Positions 53,909 to 62,831 are shown, counted from the first letter of the stretch. The stretch: 64,000 nt of DNA from Flagellimonas taeanensis (GCF_003584105.1 NZ_QXFO01000026.1:1-64000), one strand, 5' to 3'. The notes: generated by a model not told the origin, from the letters alone. Numbers and translations: made by a program.

Positions 53909-54385
53909 TTATGGGTTGAGGGCCCATATTCGATAGTTCAGCACAGCAGCAAATCCTACCCATAGTACATAGGGCACCAATAGATAGGCAGCCGGTCTGC
54001 TTATGATCCGGAACCATTTGATGGTGAGCATGATCAACGTCAGCAGTACCAAAATGACCACAAGCCCCAAAAGTGGGTTTTTTAGGCCGAAGAACACAAT
54101 GCTCCACAAAGCGTTGAACAATAATTGGAACACAAAATGGTATAGTGCGGTCTTCACCCAAATATGGTGATAGCCCTTGGACCAGACCATGCCGGCCGAA
54201 ATGCCCATCATGATATAAAGGGCTGTCCAAACAGGGGCAAAAAGCTCGTTCGGGGGAGTAAACGAAGGTTTGTTGAGTGTTGTGTACCAGTCATTTACGG
54301 AGCTCTGCGTGGCGATACTGGATAAAAACCCGATCAGCAGGCAGACGAGTATACCTATGGTGATATAGAGAATTCTTTTTTTCAT
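53909..54385 (-). CDS. TspO/MBR-family membrane protein
   Basis: A 158-residue five-helix protein of the tryptophan-rich sensory protein / benzodiazepine-receptor family, which binds porphyrins and may take part in stress or tetrapyrrole handling. Signature elements are WYTTLNKPSFTPPNELFAPVWTALYIMMG, the Trp in QLLFNALWSIVFFGLKNPLLG, and YVLWVGFAAVLNYRIWALNP at the end. It is a single gene; the 92-nt region upstream (54386-54477) also contains the promoter for the mevalonate genes on the other strand. Confidence 0.95.
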   Translation of the reverse strand: MKKRILYITIGILVCLLIGFLSSIATQSSVNDWYTTLNKPSFTPPNELFAPVWTALYIMMGISAGMVWSKGYHHIWVKTALYHFVFQLLFNALWSIVFFGLKNPLLGLVVILVLLTLIMLTIKWFRIISRPAAYLLVPYVLWVGFAAVLNYRIWALNP

Positions 54386-54453
54386 GGCCGGTGCAACAGC
54401 AACTAAAATAAGAATTTATTTGCATCCGATTTTCTGCTAGGGCCTGGCAAACG

Positions 54454-54461
54454 TATATTTG
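54454..54461 (+). promoter_or_regulatory. TAnnTTTG -7 element for the mevalonate genes
   Basis: TATATTTG matches the Bacteroidota -7 consensus exactly. A TTTC-type -33 sequence at 54431-54434 stands 19 nt upstream. The element is 16 nt from the ATG of the decarboxylase, implying a very short leader. Confidence 0.5.
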
Positions 54462-54477
54462 TCCAAATTTCCTTTCA

Positions 54478-55563
54478 ATGACGGAGAACGATTTTCTGCC
54501 CGGTGCCTATCAGGAATTTCCCTTGTCGGGCAAGGTAACTTGGAGGGCACCCAGCAATATCGCCCTTGTAAAATATTGGGGAAAAAAACCGGTCCAGATA
54601 CCGGCCAATCCGTCCATCAGCTTTACGTTGGATACCTGCGCCACGACTACCTCGGTGACTTTTGCAAAGAAGGAAGGGAATACGGATTTTTCCTTTGATC
54701 TGTTGTTCGAGGGGAAACCCAAGGAAGATTTCAAACCCAAGATCCTCACTTTTTTCGAGAGGATTTTGCCTTACTTGCCTTTTCTGAAGGCGTACCATTT
54801 TGACATAGACACCTCCAATTCCTTCCCACACAGCAGTGGTATTGCGTCATCTGCCAGTGGCATGGCCGCCCTGTCCCTTTGCTTGATGGACATTGAAAAA
54901 CAATTGGACCCGACAATGGACAGCGTGACCTTCAATAGGAAAGCATCCTATTTGGCCCGATTGGGTTCTGGAAGTGCCTGTAGGAGCATTGACGGAAGTT
55001 TGGTGGAATGGGGAATGCACCGGAACGTACCCCAAAGTTCGGACTTGTATGGAACCGAGTACCCGTTTACGGTAGATCCCGTTTTCAAGTCGTACCAAGA
55101 TACCATTTTGCTGGTGCACAAAGGGGAAAAACAGGTGAGCAGCACGGTGGGCCACCAACTCATGAAGGGCCACCCTTATGCCGAGAACCGATTTCAACAA
55201 GCCATACAGAATCTGGACAGACTAAAACCTATTTTGGCCAGTGGCGATTTGGACGGGTTCATCCAATTGGTGGAGAGCGAAGCGCTCACCCTACATGCCA
55301 TGATGATGACCAGTATGCCCTATTTTATACTGATGAAGCCTGATACCTTGGAAATCATCAACAAGATTTGGCGATATCGCCAAGAGACCAAGGTTCCGGT
55401 CTGTTTTACCTTGGATGCCGGGGCCAATGTGCACATGCTCTATCCGAAAAACTTCAAGGACAATGTGCAACGGTTTATGGATGATGCATTGGTCATGCAC
55501 TGTGAAAACGGCCAGTACATACAGGATCGGGTCGGGAAAGGAGCGGTCAAAATAAACGACTAA
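54478..55563 (+). CDS. mvaD: Diphosphomevalonate decarboxylase
   Basis: A 361-residue GHMP-superfamily enzyme that converts mevalonate 5-diphosphate to isopentenyl diphosphate. Family hallmarks are APSNIALVKYWGKKP at the N-terminus, PANPSISFTLD, the nucleotide-binding loop FPHSSGIASSASGMAALSL and SGSACRSIDGSLVEW. The C-terminal FTLDAGANVHMLYPKN is the usual acidic end of the site. The genes after it (mevalonate kinase and a UbiA prenyltransferase) complete a mevalonate-to-isoprenoid block, typical of Flavobacteriia. Confidence 0.95.
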   Translation: MTENDFLPGAYQEFPLSGKVTWRAPSNIALVKYWGKKPVQIPANPSISFTLDTCATTTSVTFAKKEGNTDFSFDLLFEGKPKEDFKPKILTFFERILPYLPFLKAYHFDIDTSNSFPHSSGIASSASGMAALSLCLMDIEKQLDPTMDSVTFNRKASYLARLGSGSACRSIDGSLVEWGMHRNVPQSSDLYGTEYPFTVDPVFKSYQDTILLVHKGEKQVSSTVGHQLMKGHPYAENRFQQAIQNLDRLKPILASGDLDGFIQLVESEALTLHAMMMTSMPYFILMKPDTLEIINKIWRYRQETKVPVCFTLDAGANVHMLYPKNFKDNVQRFMDDALVMHCENGQYIQDRVGKGAVKIND

Positions 55564-55699
55564 AAATGAACAGTTAAGCTGTTTTTTTACGTTATTTGCC
55601 CAAATTTTGGCACGGGACAAGATTTGATAGATCAAATAGTTTTGTTCATCGTAATTTTTTAAAAATTAAACAGTATAGTTTGTATCTTAGTATCAGCAT

Positions 55700-56629
55700 A
55701 TGAAAGGTCCACTCTTCTATTCAAAGATTTTACTGTTCGGGGAATATGGAATCATTAAAGATTCCAAAGGACTTTCCATTCCCTATAATTTTTTCAAAGG
55801 TGCACTGAAACGGGACAAGGACCTTTCGGAAATGGCACGCAAGTCCAACGAAAGCCTAAAGGCTTTTGCGGGCTACTTGAAGAACTTGGATAAAGAGCTG
55901 GTATCTTTTGACATGGAGGCCTTGGAAATGGACATTGCCGATGGCATGTACTTTGACAGTTCCATCCCCCAAGGATATGGTATTGGAAGTAGTGGGGCCT
56001 TGGTCGCCGCGATTTACGACCGATATGCAACGGACAAGATCACGGTACTTGAAAACCTAACTCGGGACAAACTTTTGCAGCTCAAGAAGATCTTTGGTAA
56101 AATGGAGTCTTTTTTCCACGGTAAATCTTCAGGATTGGATCCCTTGAACAGCTATCTCAGTCTGCCCATTTTGATCAATTCCCAGGACAATATTGAATCC
56201 ACCAGCATCCCTTCCCAGAATACCAATGGCAAGGGTGCCGTATTTTTATTGGACAGTGGAATGACAGGGGAGACTGCTCCCATGGTCCAGATTTTTATGG
56301 AGAAGATGAAACAGGAAGGTTTCAGAAGCATGGTGAAGAACCAGTTCATCAAACATACCGATGCCTGTGTGGAGGATTTCCTGAACGGCAACGTGAAGTC
56401 TCTTTTTGGTAACCTGAAGCAACTTTCACATGTGGTATTCGATCACTTCAAACCTATGATTCCCGCTAAGTTCCACCAACTCTGGAAGCAGGGTATCGAG
56501 ACCAATGATTATTATCTGAAACTTTGTGGATCTGGAGGCGGCGGATATATATTGGGCTTTACCGAAGATCTGGAAAAGGCCAAAAAAGCACTCAAGGACT
56601 ACAATCTGGAGGTAGTCTACAACTTCTAA
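55700..56629 (+). CDS. Mevalonate kinase (GHMP family)
   Basis: A 309-residue GHMP kinase expected to phosphorylate mevalonate. It begins YSKILLFGEYGIIKDSKGLS, the mevalonate-kinase-like N-terminus, with the phosphate loop PQGYGIGSSGALVAAIYDR and a later FFHGKSSGLDPLNSYLSLP holding the catalytic Asp/Lys region. The C-terminal GSGGGGYILGF is the third GHMP motif. The 136-nt gap before it contains a dyad TTTGATAGATCAAA (55623-55636) and a TAGTTTTG -7 element (55637-55644), so the gene may have its own promoter. Phosphomevalonate kinase is not in this window. Confidence 0.9.
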   Translation: MKGPLFYSKILLFGEYGIIKDSKGLSIPYNFFKGALKRDKDLSEMARKSNESLKAFAGYLKNLDKELVSFDMEALEMDIADGMYFDSSIPQGYGIGSSGALVAAIYDRYATDKITVLENLTRDKLLQLKKIFGKMESFFHGKSSGLDPLNSYLSLPILINSQDNIESTSIPSQNTNGKGAVFLLDSGMTGETAPMVQIFMEKMKQEGFRSMVKNQFIKHTDACVEDFLNGNVKSLFGNLKQLSHVVFDHFKPMIPAKFHQLWKQGIETNDYYLKLCGSGGGGYILGFTEDLEKAKKALKDYNLEVVYNF

Positions 56630-56639
56630 AAGCAAACCC

Positions 56640-57545
56640 ATGCTTAGTAGAAAAAACAAACTCTTGCTTTTTAAGCTATTGAGTCTGTTTTCTGTGGTGA
56701 GGGGCTATAATATTTTGGTGATCACCTTGGCGCAGTACTTGGCATCCATCTATATTTTGTCGTCGGACATCCCCCTTCGGGAAGTGGTTTTTGACCTTAA
56801 CCTCTTTCTTATTGTCACCGCATCGGCCCTTACCATTGCCAGCGGATATATCATCAACAACTTCTATGATGCGGAAAAGGATTTGATCAACAAACCCACC
56901 AAGAGCATGTTGGACCGTTTGGTGAGCCAGCGTTTTAAGCTGACGACCTACTTCATCCTCAATTTTTTGGCAGTGTTCGTGGCCAGTTACATCTCCTTTA
57001 AGGCTGTACTGTTCTTTTCAGCCTATATTTTTGGGATTTGGTTCTATTCGCACAAACTCAAACGGATTCCTTTTGTGGGCAACCTGGTCTCGTCCACTTT
57101 GGCCATTGCCCCATTTTTTGTGGTGTTCGTATACTACCAAAACTTTAAGACAGTGATCTTTGTGCATGCGCTGTTCCTGTTTTTGTTGATCTTGGCCCGT
57201 GAAATGATCAAGGATCTGGAGAACATGGCGGGCGATATGGCCCAAAACTACCGGACCATTCCTATTATCTACGGCCCCAAAGTGTCCAAATCCATTATCA
57301 CTTTCTTGATTGTACTGACCCTTGTACCGGCCCTATTGCTCATCAAAACATTCGATGTGGGGCACATGTACTTCTACTTTATGGCCTGCATAGGTCTTTT
57401 GGTGCTGTTCCTTGTGCTTTTGTGGATATCGGGAAGCAAAATACATTACGTGTGGCTACACAATATATTGAAATTCATCATTGTGGCAGGGGTTTTCAGC
57501 ATCCTTCTGATCGATTTGGACCTCGTGCTGAATCGTATTTTATAG
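56640..57545 (+). CDS. UbiA-family prenyltransferase (geranylgeranylglycerol-phosphate geranylgeranyltransferase type)
   Basis: A 301-residue membrane enzyme with about nine helices. The two Asp-rich motifs are NNFYDAEKDLINKP (N/D-x3-D type, about 77-90) and REMIKDLENMAGD (about 187-199), which bind prenyl diphosphate through Mg2+. This group, next to mevalonate genes in Flavobacteriia, is usually annotated as geranylgeranylglycerol-phosphate geranylgeranyltransferase; a menaquinone- or other lipid-linked role is possible. The gene starts 10 nt after mevalonate kinase. Confidence 0.85.
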   Translation: MLSRKNKLLLFKLLSLFSVVRGYNILVITLAQYLASIYILSSDIPLREVVFDLNLFLIVTASALTIASGYIINNFYDAEKDLINKPTKSMLDRLVSQRFKLTTYFILNFLAVFVASYISFKAVLFFSAYIFGIWFYSHKLKRIPFVGNLVSSTLAIAPFFVVFVYYQNFKTVIFVHALFLFLLILAREMIKDLENMAGDMAQNYRTIPIIYGPKVSKSIITFLIVLTLVPALLLIKTFDVGHMYFYFMACIGLLVLFLVLLWISGSKIHYVWLHNILKFIIVAGVFSILLIDLDLVLNRIL

Positions 57546-57559
57546 ACACACAACAAATT

Positions 57560-57602
57560 GTCCCCTTGAGGGGACTTTAGGGGTGTAAAAAGACTACATT
57601 TG
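57560..57602 (+). promoter_or_regulatory. GC-rich hairpin followed by a TAnnTTTG promoter element
   Basis: GTCCCC TTGA GGGGAC (57560-57575) forms a 6-bp stem with a tetraloop, followed by TTTAGGGG rather than a T-run. It therefore looks less like a terminator and more like a dispersed intergenic repeat of the CCCCTT/AGGGG kind that I associate with Bacteroidota genomes. TACATTTG (57595-57602) is a perfect -7 element, 18 nt before the pseudouridine synthase ATG. Confidence 0.4.
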
Positions 57603-57619
57603 CAAAAAATTGATGACTG

Positions 57620-58468
57620 ATGGCGAAATCAGACAATAACCACAGCAACAGGCCTTCCGGTAACCGAAAGGACCAAGGACAAGGTCAACGAAAGCCTTTT
57701 TCCAAGAAACCCATCAACAAGCAAAAACCTGCCTCACCCCAAAAAAAATCAAATCCCGATGAAATTCGATTGAACAGGTATATTGCCAATGCGGGCATCT
57801 GTTCCCGAAGGGAGGCCGATACCTTTATCGCAGCAGGAAATGTTACGGTAAACGGAAAGCCGGTCACTGAAATGGGCTATAAGGTAAAACGTTCCGATGA
57901 TGTACGTTTCGATGGAAAGCGCCTTAACCCGGAAAAGAAAGAATATATCCTTTTGAACAAACCCAAGAACTTTATCACCACCACCAGTGATGAAAAGGGG
58001 AGACGAACCGTAATGGAATTGATTTCCAGTGCCACAAAGGCGCGATTGCTGCCCGTTGGTCGGTTGGATAGGAATACCACAGGGCTTTTGCTCTTTACCA
58101 ACGATGGCGACCTGACCAAAAAACTGACCCACCCCAAGCATGGTGTCCGAAAGATCTATCATGTGCACTTGGACCAGAGCCTGAGCTTGGCGGATCTGCA
58201 CAAGATCGAGGCAGGCCTGGAACTGGAGGATGGTCCCATTGAAGTGGACAGCATCAGTTTCATACAAGGGTCTCCCAAAAAGGAAATCGGGGTGGAGATC
58301 CACAGCGGACGAAACCGAATTGTACGCCGTATCTTTGAACATTTGGGCTACGAAGTCACCAAACTGGACCGTGTCATTTATGCGGGGCTCACCAAAAAAG
58401 ACCTTCCCCGTGGCCATTGGCGACACCTCACCGAGCAAGAGGTCATCAATTTGAAAATGATAAAATAG
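57620..58468 (+). CDS. Pseudouridine synthase, RluB/RsuA type
   Basis: A 282-residue rRNA-modifying enzyme of the RsuA/RluB/RluE/RluF family. The first 45 residues are a basic, Gln/Asn/Lys-rich tail (SDNNHSNRPSGNRKDQGQGQ) that probably contacts RNA. An S4 domain follows (about 50-105: RLNRYIANAGICSRREADTFI), then the catalytic domain with GRLDRNTTGLLLFTNDGDLT, whose Asp is the nucleophile, and HSGRNRIVRRIFEHLGYEV. Modified position in 23S rRNA is likely 2605 by family but unproven. The COX1-like small gene follows after 4 nt. Confidence 0.93.
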   Translation: MAKSDNNHSNRPSGNRKDQGQGQRKPFSKKPINKQKPASPQKKSNPDEIRLNRYIANAGICSRREADTFIAAGNVTVNGKPVTEMGYKVKRSDDVRFDGKRLNPEKKEYILLNKPKNFITTTSDEKGRRTVMELISSATKARLLPVGRLDRNTTGLLLFTNDGDLTKKLTHPKHGVRKIYHVHLDQSLSLADLHKIEAGLELEDGPIEVDSISFIQGSPKKEIGVEIHSGRNRIVRRIFEHLGYEVTKLDRVIYAGLTKKDLPRGHWRHLTEQEVINLKMIK

Positions 58469-58472
58469 ATCA

Positions 58473-58916
58473 TTGAAGGGCTTGGGATACCATATCAGAT
58501 TTTGGATGTTGTCCTTGGTGTTTTTTGCCTTGGCACTCTATTTTTATTTTTTTTCAGATCATAGCCTAATAGATATCAGCGTCCATGACACCTATTATGT
58601 AGTGGCCTATTTCGATTTCTTCTTGCTGTTCGGCATTTGGTTTACCCTTTGTGGTTTGGGATACTGGATAGCTGCAAAAAAGGGGGTCAGGCTCTACAAA
58701 TGGGGCCATTGGGTGCATGTGGTCCTCAGTATTTTGCCTTTTGCCCTTTTGCCCCTGCTAGTGTATTCTCAAGGAAATTATGGTCCCGATCAGTTTGACC
58801 GGTTGTCCGTGGCACAAGGGTTGTTTGTCCTGAGCCTTGGTGGATTTGTATTGGGGCAACTGGCCTATTTCTTGAACATCTTAATCTCTACCCTATTGAT
58901 TAAAAGAGGAGCCTAG
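58473..58916 (+). CDS. Small four-helix membrane protein with a cytochrome-oxidase-subunit-I-like segment
   Basis: A 147-residue protein with four membrane helices. Residues about 34-49 (DISVHDTYYVVAYFDF) closely resemble the heme-copper oxidase subunit I signature DxxxHDTYYVVAHFHYV, which normally carries two heme/copper ligand histidines; here HFHY is replaced by YFDF, so no heme ligands remain. The length is about a quarter of a real subunit I. I infer a fold-derived fragment or a distinct family that shares the loop-helix. The start used is TTG (58473), 5 nt after the previous stop; an ATG at 58506 would remove the first 11 residues. It is co-transcribed with the pseudouridine synthase. 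Function unknown. Confidence 0.75.
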   Translation: MKGLGYHIRFWMLSLVFFALALYFYFFSDHSLIDISVHDTYYVVAYFDFFLLFGIWFTLCGLGYWIAAKKGVRLYKWGHWVHVVLSILPFALLPLLVYSQGNYGPDQFDRLSVAQGLFVLSLGGFVLGQLAYFLNILISTLLIKRGA

Positions 58917-58933
58917 AGAGCCATCAACTTGAA

Positions 58934-59093
58934 ATGAAAATACATGTGTGTTGTCCAACATGTGGGCTTACTGTCTCTAGTTACATCCCGAAGGTCTAAA
59001 ATATTCGCTTGGCCAAGACTCCCAATTGACGAATGTCCCTGTTGTCAGATCTTAAGTGCAAAGCTTAATAGTTATTCCGAATCTATTCTATAA
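58934..59093 (+). pseudogene. Possible remnant of a small Cys-rich zinc-ribbon protein (frameshifted)
   Basis: From ATG 58934 the frame reads MKIHVCCPTCGLTVSSYIPK and stops at 58997-58999. The +1 frame from the same point continues as RSKIFAWPRLPIDECPCC and runs on to a stop at about 59093. Joined with one indel near 58990, the two parts give a protein of about 50 residues with two Cys knuckles (CPTCG and CPCC), as in a zinc ribbon. The end overlaps the antisense lipoprotein gene. The match may be chance; the presence of paired CxxC motifs across the break is the only evidence. Confidence 0.3.
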
Positions 59094-60415
59094 AAAGTCC
59101 TGTCACGTAACATTTCAGGGTTTAGGTCCACAAAGGAAGCATTCAAGAATTGATAATAGTCGTAGTTGTCCAAATGAAAAAAACTACTCTCATAGTTCAA
59201 CCCTTCTATATCCATTTCGGGGTAAGCTGTTAAAATTTCCTCAGGTAGTTTAAATTCAAAAGTATAATAAAATTTCCCTTGGTTAATGGACCAACTTGTT
59301 TCGATGTAATCTACATTTCGATTACCAGAACTTACTCCCCAAAAGTGACCTTGTCTTGAGAATTGATTATAGGAAACACCCTCATATATAAAATTGTCAA
59401 CCGAATCATCGATAACTTTTACATTCCAGTTATCCATATTGCTCATTGGTATGCCCAACGCAGCTTCACCATACTTTTTAAAGTTGAAGTGGAATCTATC
59501 CTTGGAATAAGTATAAGTGGTAATATACTTATTGAAAGTGTTCAGATACCCAAGATTTATATAGTCGGTCGTTATTTTATCATTGTCGAACGGAAAAAAC
59601 ATTGCTAGAATATAACCACCGCCCTCATCAAACTCTTGGTTTTCCTCAAACCCATATACGGATGCAAAATACTCTCCTCCCTCGGGCGCAGAGACCAATA
59701 TGGTTTTATCGAAAGATTGTAGCTGAGTTCCATCAAATGTTACATTGTCTCCATCGTTCAGGTTGTCAATAAATAGATATTTGACCTTACCATATGTATC
59801 GTAAACAGAAAATAAGTATTTATTTTCTTCAAATAAAGGAATGTTTTCAAAGAAAATACTGGTCAAATTGTCCATAGTGGTTACTTGTGAACCACCTGAA
59901 AGTGTAGATCCATGTTTGTTGGATATGATCCAAGAACCAGGTGAAACCAAATTGTCAGCATTAATGGTGATTTCCCCAATTACATCTCCTCTGGGACTAA
60001 CATAATCCCCATTTTGGCTTCCGAGCTTCCAAACCTCACCGGATTTTATAAAAACATAGCTGCTGATTCGATAGTGTGTATTTCCTCCGTAATGGGAAAT
60101 ATGGATTAAACTTATATTGTGATCTGGGCTTGTGGAGGAAGTTGGTTTTTTTAAGGTGGTTACTGCGCCATTTTCCAAACGAGCATAGCTTATAATATCC
60201 CCGTTGTTTACATCATGACCCACAACCCAACCTTCACTGTCTGAATTGAAGTGATTTTCACCAACATTTACTGTGAAATAGACTTCCTCTTCAACTACAT
60301 TGTCTTCTTGATCAGGTTGTTCCGACTCAGTTTCTTCTGGAACATCCGATGAACTTTTAGAGCAAGAAAAAAATAAAAATAAAATTGAAAGTGAAAGGAG
60401 GGATAGTTTTTGCAT
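59072..60415 (-). CDS. Lineage-specific lipoprotein of unknown function
   Basis: A 447-residue lipoprotein: MQKLSLLSLSILFLFFSCSK with lipobox FFSC (an upstream in-frame ATG is not needed). A Ser/Glu/Asp-rich linker (SSSDVPEETESEQPDQEDN) follows. The remainder is beta-rich and aromatic, with repeats of DGDNVTFDGTQLQSFDKTI- and YFASVYGFEENQEF-like strands, but no domain that I recognise. Its A+T content is noticeably higher than that of flanking genes, which suggests recent acquisition. It is a single gene, starting 102 nt from the end of the DUF5916 gene on the same strand. Nothing in the neighbourhood suggests a role. Confidence 0.75.
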   Translation of the reverse strand: MQKLSLLSLSILFLFFSCSKSSSDVPEETESEQPDQEDNVVEEEVYFTVNVGENHFNSDSEGWVVGHDVNNGDIISYARLENGAVTTLKKPTSSTSPDHNISLIHISHYGGNTHYRISSYVFIKSGEVWKLGSQNGDYVSPRGDVIGEITINADNLVSPGSWIISNKHGSTLSGGSQVTTMDNLTSIFFENIPLFEENKYLFSVYDTYGKVKYLFIDNLNDGDNVTFDGTQLQSFDKTILVSAPEGGEYFASVYGFEENQEFDEGGGYILAMFFPFDNDKITTDYINLGYLNTFNKYITTYTYSKDRFHFNFKKYGEAALGIPMSNMDNWNVKVIDDSVDNFIYEGVSYNQFSRQGHFWGVSSGNRNVDYIETSWSINQGKFYYTFEFKLPEEILTAYPEMDIEGLNYESSFFHLDNYDYYQFLNASFVDLNPEMLRDRTFYRIDSE

Positions 60416-60516
60416 GCTTGTTTTTTGTGTGGTTCTGAAAATACCTACAAACAACGTCGAGCAGGAAAAATCTTAGACCAATGGTTTTTTTATTTGTTGA
60501 AAGGAATCGCATACAA

Positions 60517-62706
60517 TTATCTATTAAACCAATAGGTAAACTTAAGCGTCATCGACCACAAATTTCCTTCGAGTGGGGAGAGCTGTTCATTGTTGTTGAA
60601 CACCAAAAAAAGGTCCGAAGCAGGAGCGTAGCGCCATTGCAATCGCGAATTGATGCCAAAGTTGTTGTTCTGCTCGTTGTACTGCAGTAGGGTGGACCAG
60701 AACAATTTGTTGGTAAAGGTGATGTCCACCTCCGTGCCCACCAGCCAAAAATCCGTGGTGTACCATGGGGCTGGCAAATCGAGGTTGTTGTAGCTGAGGT
60801 TGGCGCCCAAACTCACATAGGGCTGAAATCGATACCCAAGTTCGGCATTCAAGTTGGTACGGTAGCCATTCGCAAAATAGCGGCCCAATCGGGTGGTCAA
60901 ATTATAGGTGAACAAACTTTTGGGGCGTGAATTGTATTGCAGGTAAACGCCGTTCCAGTGATGCCGAGTTCCAGTGGCCAGTTGCTCTTGTCCCGTGTTG
61001 GTGGGGTCAAAGGGGGCCAACAATCGCACATATTCGTTAAATACATCGACACTCAGGGAGCTACGGTCCATAAAGTCCACTCCATAACCTACAATGGACA
61101 CATAATCCGTTGCGTTCATGTTTGGGTTGAAATAGTAAAAACCGGAGTATTGTGGGCCGTGACTCACTACTTTTTCGCTTGCAGGCAGAAATTGATACCC
61201 CACAGAACCCTCAAATTTGAGATAGTCGTTCCGGGGCACAAAACCCACCTCCGAGGTAAAGTCTTCCGAAATATATTCCTGTTGTACCCGCCAGTTCCAG
61301 TTACGACTGCTATAGGCCAAATGGGCACCTTGGGCAATACCCTTATAGGAATCATCCGGCCCAAACGATTTTAGCATAAACACCTTTCCGTTATATTTAT
61401 TATCGGCAGAGGCCAGGTTGTATTCCAAACCTAAATTACGATTAAATTTAGTGTATTGTGTTTGTAGACTATCAGCCAGGGCATTGTAGTCCAGCGATTC
61501 CTTGTTCACGAACATCAACCCGATGTTGGAACGGGAAAATACCTTTTGTTGCAAAGAGAGCACAGCAAAATTATGGCTGGGGAGCCCCGTCTCGTCCAGT
61601 TTGTCCGTTTGCATGTTCAAAACACCCAAACGGAGGTTTCGGTTCAGGTTTCCGCTGACTCTTGCTCCTGCAATGATGGGAACACCCAAGCCAATCCTTC
61701 GTGAAAAGAACGGACGGACTTCATCATAACCAAAACTGGCAAAGAGATCGGCGTTTTCAAGAAAAAACTGCCGTCTTTCTGGAAAAAAGAGTTCAAAACG
61801 GGTCAAGTTGGCCACTTGACGGTCGGCTTCTACCTGTGAAAAATCGGGATTGATGGTCAGGTCGAGGTTCAAGGAAGAAGTCAGCCCTAATTTTATATCG
61901 CCCCCAACCTTAAACTCGTTATCGTACGACAGATTTTCGATACTCGAATTGCCCACTGTGCCCAATACATAGGGAATAATGGAGTAGTTGAGTCCCTGTT
62001 TCGGCGGAGGCTTGTCCCAGACCATGGTGCCCGTGTAGGCTAGGGATGCCGTTGGGAACTGCCGGGGTATGGGCGTCCAGCTCGATTTTTCGTTCGTGCT
62101 CAGGTCCAACCGGGAAAAATTGACGCCCCATTCCGTGACGTCTTTTTCATACCGGATGGATTTAAAGGGAATGGCCATTTCCACCACCCATTTATCTTCA
62201 TAGCTCTGCACTTCCGATACCCATTTGCTGTCCCAGTTCAGGTCGATACTACCCCCGTTGGACATCGTCCCGTCCCACTGTGCGCCGTAGGCATTGGCCC
62301 CAAAACTGAACCCGGTGGTCTGGTTGTTGAACGGGTCCATGAACAGCAAAAAATTATCGTTCCCTCCAAAGGAAAAGTCCCTGCGGAGCGATTCCACCAC
62401 GTAAGTGTTTCCTGGCGTTTTGTGAAAGGTGGCCAAGAGGTAAAGCTGTCGGTCGTCGTAGGCCATTTTCACCTCAGAAGGCTGGGTGGCCTTGCGGTCG
62501 TCCATCGGCAAAACCATAAAAAAGTCCTGGGCGGCCTCTGCCTTTTGCCAAGTAGCCTCGTTGCCGATACCGTCAATGGTGAAGGTTTCGGCGGTTTGGT
62601 ACAGATGGATTTTGAAATCGGCATTTTTCTTTTGCGCAAAGGCAAGCGCACAAAAAAACATGGCAAATGCAATGGAAACGGGAGTGGTTAGGTGGAGGTT
62701 ATTCAT
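60517..62706 (-). CDS. DUF5916 / CBM9-like-domain outer-membrane protein
   Basis: A 729-residue exported protein. The chosen ATG at 62706 gives signal peptide MNNLHLTTPVSIAFAMFFCALAFAQ; a longer frame upstream does not. Residues about 30-210 resemble a family 9 carbohydrate-binding domain (AETFTIDGIGNEATWQKAEA, VKMAYDDRQLYLLATFH), and the rest looks like a large beta-barrel (SQVEADRQVANLTRFELFFPERRQFFLENADLF is the DUF5916 hallmark), ending TLKFTYWFNR. These are common in Bacteroidota; an outer-membrane binding or peptidase-associated role has been suggested but not shown. It lies 125 nt from the M1 peptidase gene on the same strand. Confidence 0.88.
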   Translation of the reverse strand: MNNLHLTTPVSIAFAMFFCALAFAQKKNADFKIHLYQTAETFTIDGIGNEATWQKAEAAQDFFMVLPMDDRKATQPSEVKMAYDDRQLYLLATFHKTPGNTYVVESLRRDFSFGGNDNFLLFMDPFNNQTTGFSFGANAYGAQWDGTMSNGGSIDLNWDSKWVSEVQSYEDKWVVEMAIPFKSIRYEKDVTEWGVNFSRLDLSTNEKSSWTPIPRQFPTASLAYTGTMVWDKPPPKQGLNYSIIPYVLGTVGNSSIENLSYDNEFKVGGDIKLGLTSSLNLDLTINPDFSQVEADRQVANLTRFELFFPERRQFFLENADLFASFGYDEVRPFFSRRIGLGVPIIAGARVSGNLNRNLRLGVLNMQTDKLDETGLPSHNFAVLSLQQKVFSRSNIGLMFVNKESLDYNALADSLQTQYTKFNRNLGLEYNLASADNKYNGKVFMLKSFGPDDSYKGIAQGAHLAYSSRNWNWRVQQEYISEDFTSEVGFVPRNDYLKFEGSVGYQFLPASEKVVSHGPQYSGFYYFNPNMNATDYVSIVGYGVDFMDRSSLSVDVFNEYVRLLAPFDPTNTGQEQLATGTRHHWNGVYLQYNSRPKSLFTYNLTTRLGRYFANGYRTNLNAELGYRFQPYVSLGANLSYNNLDLPAPWYTTDFWLVGTEVDITFTNKLFWSTLLQYNEQNNNFGINSRLQWRYAPASDLFLVFNNNEQLSPLEGNLWSMTLKFTYWFNR

Positions 62707-62831
62707 GGTTTGTTTAGTGCCGTAAATGTAATAATTTACTTTGTTCTTTAACAATGAACCCTCATTTTCCAGTTCTAATTATCAAATAGACATTTTTGGA
62801 ATGGCGGACGAAGAATTAACACTGGCCAAGA

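Noticed and set aside
55569..55588. Weak terminator AACAG-TTAAG-CTGTT plus T-run after mvaD
   Set aside because: Five A/T-rich stem pairs are too weak to call a terminator with confidence; read-through into mevalonate kinase is likely.
55623..55636. TTTGATAGATCAAA dyad considered as an FNR box
   Set aside because: FNR/Crp sites have 4-6 nt between TTGAT and ATCAA; here the spacing is 2, so I only mention it as a possible dyad.
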